This document shows positions 1 through 9,800 of a DNA stretch of 12,743 nucleotides, in pieces. This DNA is from Ochromonadaceae sp. CCMP2298 (lineage: Eukaryota > Sar > Synurophyceae > Ochromonadales > Ochromonadaceae), in contig MU634381.1 in NCBI GenBank assembly GCA_026770595.1, positions 1 through 12,743 on the forward strand. Direction: 5' to 3'. Both the position numbers and the translations under genes were made by a program. The notes under the pieces were generated by a model. The model was not told where the DNA came from. It saw only the letters and a program-made list of their open reading frames with translations, and did not search any database. The first letter of the stretch is position 1; every line of letters begins with the position of its first letter.

Positions 1-857
1 CCGCGCGTAGGATCACATTTTCTGCGCAGCTACAGCCTACGCCATATACCTCTACTAAAACCCTCTACTTGAACCACCACAAGCTGTCTTTTGAACTGTC
101 TTCCTTAGTGTCTGCCTGCCTTTTGGTCAACCCACCTACCCTCTAAAAACACTAATAAGAAAAAAAAGTACCCGAACAATAAAGTACAAAAATATTAACT
201 TATCAATCATTATATAATTACGATACTATATCAAGTATCAACGTACATTAACAATGATACTATCAAAAGTAAGCAAAACGCCTACTATTTTACAACAGGA
301 GTGGGTAGTAGGGAATTGTAGATAAGAACCCTAGACAGGTTTATGGGTTTTGGGACTGGGGACTGGGGAAAGGGATGGACACTGGGGATTGAGATGGGCT
401 GAACTGTAGTGTGGTAGATGCCTACATTAAGGGTGTCTGTGTCCACACCTATGATTCCTCTGAATTGTTAAAGTCAGGTAGGCGGGAATTAAACACACAG
501 AGGTGCTTGGGTTTTGATGAAATTATAATTTCTGAAAGTGGGTAAGCGCAGCGCTAATTTCCACGACGCTGCGATATTCTCTTTAATTCCCTCTCCAGGG
601 GGGCGTCTTTTTATCCGTCGCTCGGGTAACTACAATCCTAAAAACCCCAAAACACTGATATCCTATCCCTGAGTTCTAATCTCCTTTGCACGTCGGGTAG
701 TCTTTTTAGACCCTCGACACCTGCCCCCCCTCCTCGAGTTCTCTATCCCCGGTTCCCCTATCTCCCGTCCCCGCTTCCCTATCCTTGTACCTGTCGCCCG
801 AATCCTGCCCGCAGTACCCCCGTCTCCCCAGTCCCCATGATCCCCCATTCCCATCCC
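1..857. other. No gene supported; AT-rich stretch and 3' flank of the EML gene
   Basis: Positions 3-146 contain a 47-codon open frame on the plus strand running in from the edge, without recognisable content. An AATAAA follows at 178-183 and could be the polyadenylation signal of a gene to the left. Positions 180-290 are AT-rich with repeated GATACT/AGTATC elements. Positions 345-400 are G-rich on the plus strand, and 700-860, just past the EML stop, are G-rich on the minus strand. A 14-base palindrome (GAAATTATAATTTC, 519-532) and a 7-bp stem (547-553 with 567-573) lie between them. No AATAAA on the gene strand was seen for the EML gene. Confidence 0.5.
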
Positions 858-3800
858 TTAGACAGTGATATCGTAGACCATGAGCACGCCGTCCGTCTGC
901 CCCACAGTCACCAGTCTCTGCCCCACCCCCTTCTCCTTCCCCTTCCCCTTAACCCCCCCACCTCCTCCCCTTCCGGTGGTGAATGCAGTCAAAACACCTC
1001 CCAAAGAGTGGGCGCTAATTCTCAGCGGAGCCCCCCCCACCCCCTCCTGCCGGGGGGCACAAACAGGGCCTCGGAAAATGGCAGCAGTACCGTCTGCATA
1101 CCCGACACACAGCAGAGCAGAGACTTTAGAGGGGGTAGATTTAGAGTTGGTTGTGGCGGCGGGGACAGAGGAGGCAAGTGAAACCACCGCGGCTCCCAGC
1201 ACCCCCCCCACATACCCCACCCCCATGGCCTCAGGCGCAGCGGGAGAGGACGCTGAGACCCACGCCAACCCCTTTGCCTCGATCAATTTAACCCCCTCGG
1301 TCAATTTAACCCCCGCATGCACCTTCTCCTCCGCGGTGCCCGTGGGAACGGCAGAAGTGAGGTCGAAAATGGAAACCTCCACCTTTGTGTCACCAAACAC
1401 TCCCGCGCCCCCCATAGCCCCGAAGGTACGGGCGTGCGAACCATCCGCCGAGAAATCGATACCCACCACAGGGGCGCCTGAGGTATGGGCAAGCAAGAAT
1501 CCCTTGGGACTTAGCTCGCTCGATCGGTCCCCCTTACTCTCGTCGCTACCCGTGTCATTTGTGCCATAGAGGTAGGCGCAGCCGTCCGCAGAGCAGGCCG
1601 CGAGGAGGCCAGTAGAGGAGACTTTCAGAGCCATTATATGCCCGATTCCTACATTGTGCACCCTGCCCACGATCTGTAGTACGTACTCAGCCTCCAGACC
1701 CGGACGGCCTTTTGCAGAAACGTCCACAATTAATATGGCAGCGCTTTTGCCCCCTGTGTCTGCGCCCGATACGGCCACGAGGAGTGTATTGTCGTCGAGG
1801 AAGGCAGCAGCGGTAGGGGGGTGCGCCAATTGAAGTGTGCCAACCAGCCCCCCCGTACCCCCCGTACCCCCCGCAGCCGCAGCGGTGTTGGGGGTAGCGC
1901 CGACTATCGAGGTAGAGCTGACATCCCACACCCTAAGCAGACAGTCATCTGCGAAAGTCAGCACGCAGGGCTGGGCGGGGAGGGGAATTACCCCCAAGAC
2001 CTTGGCCACCCCACTGTGCCCCTGGGACATGCAAAGCACTGTGCCGGAGTCGCGAGAAAGAGTCAGGATTGGGGATGTCAGGAAGCAGAGCACCAGGCGG
2101 TCGCAGGTGGCGTCGGCGTCTATTGATGTGATACGGTTGTGTGGCAGCGCTGAGTCGGTTTGGTACAGGGACGAGGCCCACCCGCACTGGGAGAGAAGCA
2201 ACGGTGTGGAGAATGTCTGCAGCTGGGTGGGGGTGGGGGTGCTATCCGTTGGGCCTCCAGCAGTGGTGGTGGGGGTAGTAGGAGTAGAGGTAGAAGTAGG
2301 GGTGGGGGAGGCGGTAGACCAAATAATCAACTTGTCACTCGAGCCACTCGCAAACCCACCACCCCCTCCCACACCGGGATACGCGTGCAACGCCGTCACC
2401 GGGCCGTTGTGGGCCTGAATCCCCCCCACCCTCCTCCCCCCCTCCCAGAAGTGCAGCCCTCCCTCCGCGTCCCCAGCCACCACCTGGCCGCAATTTGAGC
2501 CGGCTGAGAGCGCCACCAGTGAGATAAACGCACACTTCTTGTCACAGTAGTCGCCACACACTGCGTGCAGGTTTTGTCCCGCTATACGCCAAAACTTGAT
2601 GTGCCCGCTGCCCGCAGTAACGATGTGGAATTGGGGGGGGGCGACGGGGGCGACGGGGGCGGGTTGAGCGGACTCTGCCTCTGCCTCTGCCTCCACCACA
2701 GAGGCGCCCTCAACAGGGATGCCCTCGACAGGGGCGCCCTCCACAGCCGCAGCCTCAGCATCAGCCAAAGGAGCAGCAGGGGCAGCAGGGGCAGCAGGGG
2801 CAGCGGGGGCAGCAGGGGCAGCAGGGGCAGCAAGAGCAGGAGCGGGAGAGGCAGGAATGAACGCAAGCAGATCAATCTTCCCCGCACTCACCACAGCTCT
2901 ACTCAACAGCGCCGCCTCCCCCCACCCCACACACCCACAAACCCACACAAATAGTGTCTTTTGCTCGCCCGCTGACAGACAAGCAGCCATCTTCCCATCC
3001 GGCGAAAATGCCACTGCCCCCACACCCCCCTCCACAATTCCCAACATCACCACCAATTCCCCTAGAGACCCAACGATCACCAGCCGCCCGCCGGAGTGTC
3101 CGATGGCGGCGTATTGACCACCCGGAGCGGAGCAGAAGCATGTCACCTCCTGTTCCCCCTCGCCTCCCTCTACATCCCCTCCCGTCGCGACAACCCTCTG
3201 CGCCCCCGCCCCGGCACCGTCCACAAGCAGCGCCACCTTCCCATGGGCTGTGAGAAGATCACCCTGTCCGAAGTACAAAGCCCTCGGCAGCGAGCAGACG
3301 ACCGCTCCAGAATCCGACCCACCGCCAGAACCCACCACAGCGCGCAGGGCCGCGGAGAGTGGGGGGGTCTTGGCAAAATCGCCATCTTTCATCAAAAACG
3401 ACACATTGTTGATGGCGAAAGAGGATGAAAACCCCTCGGTGGGATTCAAAACCTCGGGGGTGCGGGTGGGTCGGGTAGGGGGGGTGAGAGCATCGGGCGG
3501 GACGGAGGACTTGACTACCCTCCACTGCACCAAAAGACGATCAGAGCGCCCCACCGACAGCAGATTGGTGTCATTGGCAGTAAAGGCGACCTTCGCCACC
3601 CCACCGGGTGAGTGACCAGCGTACACCCTGTGGGGCGCGAAGTTACTGCAAGCTGGGTTTTTGAACATTTTGAGGCCGCCGGAGGCTTCGGCCGCCACGA
3701 GCAGTTTGTGGTCGTTGGACTGGTCCACTACTAGAGTGTCAGCGGGGTCGCAGAAAGGGGCGAATATGCCCACAGTGGAGAGGCCGTAGGGCCCCTGCTT

Positions 3801-6800
3801 TACTGCCCAGTCGTGCGCGACGGTGGCGAGGGCTGCGAATCGATCCCCCGGGGAGGCGACCACAGAGGCGGTCGTGAGGTCCCACAAGAAGAACTCGCTG
3901 CCCACACCGTGCGTGGTCAGATATTGGCCAGATTTTGAGATATCTAGGCCTCGCACTCCCTCTGCGTGCTGTCCCGTCAGACTCAGCAGGAGAGAGAAGT
4001 TGTTCAGGGCGTCGTAGATGTATACGTTTCCGTCCAGAGAGCCTGCCAACAGCTTGGACCCGTCGGGGGTAAACACAACGGCCGTGATTGTGTTTTGCGC
4101 GTCGGTGGCTGTGTGGACCACCCTTAAAACCCCTTGTAGATAGCTGATAACGACGATATTTCCCCTGTGGGGACGGGGGGTGCGCCCGTCCCCAAGGACC
4201 TCTCCCCCCAGGCCCGCTACCAGTAGATGCCCATTGGGGGAGAAGGTAACGGCTCTGGAGATGTCGGGTAAATCGATCGAAGTGGCCATGGTTTTTAGGT
4301 CGATGTTCCAGATCCGGAGGGTTTTATCGTCGCCCGCTGTGACGCACTCCTGTCTTAATGGGTGGGCACACAGCCCGTGAAGCTGATCGCGGAAATGACC
4401 CTGCACGAGGGGGCCCTTGTTCACATCTAAGCCCGTCTCCAGCTCGATCTCCCCTACCTCCCCGCTTGTAGCCCACAGAATCTTGCGATTCAACCTGTCC
4501 ACAGAGAGGGATTTGAAGCCCCTCACGCGCCCCAGGTCTATTAAACCCATATCTGCGAGGTAGAGGTTGAACTCGGAAAGTGGGCTTAACTCCATATCTA
4601 GCACCTTGAGCTGTCCATTAATGCCCCCGACCACCACCTTATACCCCACCTCTTCGCCTGTCTTTAGCACCACCACCGCCATAGCCGTCAAGGGCCCCTT
4701 CAGCATAGGTGTGAAGGTTGCCTTGTTCTCCCCCCTGCCTACCACACCAATGGTGCCGTCCCCCATTCCCATGAGAAACTCCGTACCCCCCTCCAGGGGC
4801 AGGGGCAGCGCCGCAGAGCATAGAACGTTGCTTTTACGCACATCGCCGTAGCCCCCAGTCTTCCCAACAATCGAAGATGCCGAGGGGTTGAAAGTCAGGA
4901 ACTTGAAGTGCAGTACGCCACCTTGAAGTACACGCACGGGGGCGCCGGGCGCCACACTTTCGAGCGAGAATGACAAAGTGAGGGGCTTTTTGGAGCCTTG
5001 GGGGAGCGCGGCGCGCAATCTCCCATCAGCAGTGGCGAAGACCTTGACGGTGTGTAGGTAGTCTTGGCAGCACACTACCACGTTGGACGCATCTGGGGAG
5101 AATTTTATGGCCGAAATCCCGTTCACCCTTCCGCAAGCCAGGTTGATAACACTGCTGCCGTCGGAGGTTCTCCACACGGCTGCGGTTATTTCACCCACCC
5201 CTTTGTGGCCACTTACGGCCCACCCGCACGCATGCATGTCCACAGCCGTGATCTCGTCCGCATGCAGGTGTGCGTAAGTCTGCTTCTTTTCCACCTTTTC
5301 CAACAAAACGCACATTTCACCAGCAGGGTAGGCGATGGAACCCTCCTTCGTGTAAAACACGGAATTTCTTGTGGAGCGGGTGGTGCAACCGTAAACCCAA
5401 GCCATCTCCAATTCCTCGGACGGAACGAGGCTTGAAGGCGCGGCGAGCGCTGTGGCCGCCTCTTTTGAGAGGGTAGTTGCGCTCTGCCCCAATGACTCCG
5501 CCCACACCTTCGTGCCCGAATGCATATCAATAACGATGTCAGATTCCACCAAGACCGCCCCCTGCTCCACCCCCATTGCCTCCAAAGTTGCATCATCCGC
5601 CCCCTCCCCCCTGGCCTTCTCGATCGCCCACAGTTTGGCTTTTCTCGCCTCCTCCTCCTCTACTTTGGCCTGTTCGCGTTCCAGAGCAATTGTCGCCCTC
5701 TTGGCATTATTGCCCCTGGACAGGTGCTCTTTCAACCGCACGGTGTCGAGCAAATCCTCCTCTTCCCCCGAATCGTACAGCGTGGTAAGCTTCTTTTCCC
5801 CCTCTTCCCCGTCCTCTTCCGCAGCCTCCTCTACCACCACACCTACCGGATCTGCTTCAAATTCGTCAACGTCGTAGAGCACTCTCCACACCCTGATTGA
5901 CCCGTCCGCGCCCGCTGTGACCAGCCTCGACCCTTCGTCGATGAACACAAGCGAAGAGACGGCACCCAGATGGGCCAGGAAGGACGGCGGGGCTGTGTTG
6001 AGCAGCGCGTGGGTGGGGGGGTAGATGGGGGCGGGCACACGCTCTACCGCTACCTCCCCCGACGCGGTGGCAGTCAGCAGTAGGTGCTGGGAACGGTCTG
6101 TAACGCCAAGGGACAGTGATACAGAACCGAGAGTATCCCAGTTATATGCGCAGGTGTGCGAGGCCCAGGTAAGTCCCCGGAGAATCTCCAAGGGGGGTCC
6201 TGAGGGCCCCTCCGCCTCGGCACCCTCCACCCCCTCTCCTTCCACTCCCCCCACCTCCTCTACTTTCTCCTTCGCAGGGGGGCCGATGGGGTCAACGATG
6301 TCGCGTCCGAAGCTGGGGCCCGCCACATCGAACACCCGTAACTGACCTCCACCCCCCTCATAGAAGCAGCGTACGTACAACCCATCAGAGGAGAAATCAG
6401 CCTTAGAAATCCCACCCCCATCCCCACCCCCGCCACCGCACATACCCTTATACCCCCACACCCCCTCCACAGCAGCGTAGACATATAACCCCCCATCCGC
6501 GCACGCAGCGGCGAGTATATTTCCCTCCGGAGAGAAGCGAAGGCAAGTCACCAAAGCAGCCGCCTCGGTGAACTCTTGGATGAAACGCATCCCCTCTGTG
6601 GCGAACAGGTGCACAGAACCCAGCCTATTCGCATTCGGAAACTGAGTTAAAGCCACAGCCACCGTCCCGGCACACGCGTCCACCGCCGAACAACCCGAGT
6701 CCATTTTGAGGGTGTGTAAGGCTTTGTAGGCGGTTGCGCCTGTCTCCTCAGACCCCCCCTGCGGGCCCCACAGCCGTAGCGTCCCGTCGGCACCACAGGA

Positions 6801-9800
6801 AGCGAATCCTCCGGGCATGCGGCAGAGAGCGGTGATGAGCGGAACACCTGCGTGGGTGTCGGCGGAGGTGGGGGCAGTGTGGCGTGACAGCAAGGGGCCC
6901 TTGTGTAGGTCATTGCCCAGCAGGAGGGGGGTTGGTGCAGGTGGGGTAGCAGGTGCGGGGGCTGGGGGGGCCTCTTCCCCCGCCTCAAGGGCCGCCGCCA
7001 CGGCTGCCTCGTAACTCGCATCAGCCTCCGCCGCAGTCGCCGCCGCAGCCTCTGCCGCCGCCTCCAACTCTGCTACCTCCTCTGCCGTGGGGGGGACCAC
7101 GTACAAAGCGATCTCCAGCACCTCTGAGGAAGTGCAGATCAGCGCCCGCTGAGCGTCGAAGGACAGAGACACTGAGCGCACTCCGTAGGAAGACAAGTCG
7201 TGTCGGATGATGTCAAAACACGCGCTCAGCTCCAGCAGCCTCACTCGCGACTTGCCCTTGGGCGCAATGGTGTAGATGCTCAAACATCCGTCATCAGCAC
7301 CCGCGATCAGGGTGAGGAATTTGGAGTTGAAATCCAGTCCGCGGATGGGGGATTTATGCGCCTGCACCAGCTGAGCGCACGTTCTCCCCTTCCAGAATAA
7401 CAGCTGGCCCTTCTCTGTGCCGGCCACAAGCTCGTCGGGTTCTTCAAATCGCACCAATTCTGTCACCGCGGCACCCTTGGCCTCCTTGCCGATCGTTTGG
7501 TACAGACCGGTGCGTTCTTCGTACATCCGCAACCCCCCCCCCATACCACCCCCCATGAATGACCCCCCCTCCTCAGCGTAGAAGGTCAAACCGAGCAGGG
7601 CCGTCGCCACTGCGAAAACTGACGAAGAACCAGTAAACCTGATATCCGTTACAGCATCGCGCACCGAGCGCGCGCCCATCAGCAGCTGCTTGCAGAACAC
7701 TACTGAGGTGTTGCAAATCTCATACATGGTAGCGGTAGCGCCCAGATCCGCCCCAAGAGTCAGGAGGAATTTGCCACACGCCGAGATGTCAAGAAATCTT
7801 ACCCCCAAAGGGGCGGTGATAGTTTGTTTGGCCACGGTTGTGTCCAGCGTCCAAAGGACGATAATGCCCCCAGCGGATTCGAAGTCACGGCCGGTGTTCT
7901 CGGCTGTGACAAGAAGGTTGGCGCCGTAGTGCAGGTCCATAGCGCAGATCTGCGCCTTATGCTCGCAACTCACGCGCTGCACCCATCCCTCCTCGCCCTT
8001 TCTCATCCTGAGTACCTGAGAGCCCACAGTACCCAGCACCTGCGCACTGGGGACAGGGATCGCCCCCTCTTCCCCCTCCCCCTCCACGATAGGGGGAGGG
8101 CTCATGTCAGCGTAACGCACGCACCGGTGTAGCGACGAAAATACGGTCTCCGAAAAGGCCTCCGAATTTGGTTCGGCGGACCCAACTCGACCGGTGTTCA
8201 CTCCAGTCACCCACACGGGCTCGAACACATCCTCTGCTCTATCCGATCTTACGACATCCGAACTGTCCTCAGGCTTCATCAGCAGGGCCGCTGTTGCCCA
8301 GAAAGGTCTAGGGGGGGCGTTGGGATCGACAACAACAGCAGCCAACGCCGCCAGTTTTCTCGCTTCCGCCTCCTCCTCCCCCAACTCCTCCTCCACCTCC
8401 ACCACTGCAACCACCTCCACCACCCTCGCAGCCTGCGCCTCCTCGAACTCTGCCTCAGACAAAAATGCCCCCGTCTTACGCGGGTCCGCCGAAGACTTCA
8501 CTCGTCCCGAGGTCGGGACAAATGCCATCGGCGACAGGTCAAGGTTGGCAGCATCGGGGGCAGGAAATCCGGCGGCGGACTTGAGCCAGGAGGAGGTCAC
8601 TGGATGCTGGGCGCAATATTGACGAAATTCAGCGGTGGAGATCCGCCCCAGAAGGGAGACTTTCGCGTGGTCGAAAACCAAGGACGTGAATTTCTCCACC
8701 TCCGGGGAGGACGGGGCGGAGAAAATCATGGACGAAGGGGAAACCTTGGACAAACCTAGAGTTGGTAAGGGGGTTTAGGAATATGAAGTGTGGGTAGGGT
8801 GAGGGTTGGGGTTAGGGTTAGGGTTAGGGTTCAATACACGTTAACAGCATGAGATATAGAGGTAGAGTTAGAGTTAGAGTTACAGTTAGAGTGAGAGGTA
8901 GGGGTAGGCAGGGTGGAGGTGGAGGAGGCAGAGATTAGGGGTTGAAGAAGAGGTTTTGGTAGAGAGGTACAAGCGGAGGGGGTGGAAAGGGGTGGTAGGA
9001 GAAAGGGGGGGTAAAGATGGCGGGGTAAGGGAGGAAGGGTTGGAGGTATAGGGGAGAGGGGGTTGGGGGATCGGACGTACCTTTGCTGACGCTTCTCAGC
9101 AGCAGGGCGGTTTCATCGAAGGAGAGGCTGCCACAGAGGTCGAAGTCATAGCAGCAGAAGCAGAAGTGAAGTTTGTCGATCGTGTCCATGCCTGGTGGGT
9201 AGGGTTTAATGCACATTTTATTATAGAAGGAGGGCGTTAAAAACACGCGGTATAGAAGGAGGGGGTTGAATATGTATTTATAGTATACGGGGGTGATGGG
9301 TTTGGAGGAGGGGTAAGGGTGGGGTAGAAAGGGGTGGCGTAGGAGGAGAAGGAAGAGGGCAGAGGGGAAGGGATTCGGAGGAGAGCTCAACACGTGGATT
9401 GAGCACAGCAGAGCAGAACCAGAGAGCTGTATCTATATCTATAAATAAATATATAAGATATATAAATAATAATTTCTTCCTCCGTCTCTCTCTACCATGC
9501 TTATTACCAGCACTTACCCGACGCCAGCGCAATTGCTACGAACAGCTCCAGCGCGTCGATCAGCCCGTTCGCGTCCGTGTCAAACGCCTCGAACAGCTTC
9601 TTCAGCTGTACTCTCGAGAAGGAATAGTTCAAGGCTACGAACTCGGCCTCGTTGAAGATAGCCGTCATCTCCTCCAAGTTCAGGCCCCAGCCCTCGCCCA
9701 GCAGGTTGTATGACTCCCAAAGACTGGCCAGAGCCTCCTTCGGAAAGTTTAAAAAATCCACCACATCTTGGTGGGGATTGGGGGTGCTTACGGATTGGCC

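Noticed and set aside
1-146. C-terminal fragment of a plus-strand gene at the left edge
   Set aside because: One frame is open for 47 codons and an AATAAA follows, but the peptide is not recognisable and the stretch is too short to separate from chance.
880-1569. Plus-strand open frame of 229 codons (and the similar ones at 1837-2418 and 2719-3117)
   Set aside because: They lie antisense to the EML exon, are proline/serine-rich low-complexity translations of a GC-biased gene, and show no domain.
2773-2835. CRISPR-like or regulatory repeat array
   Set aside because: The units are contiguous nine-base codon repeats without spacers, inside a coding frame.
8803-8831. A chromosome end or telomere
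   Set aside because: There are only three TTAGGG units, and they are flanked on both sides by exons of the same gene.
8935-9393. A 152-codon minus-strand frame as a separate small protein
   Set aside because: It is intron 1 and intron 2 sequence read through exon 2. Only the EF-hand part is protein-like, and good splice sites bound it.
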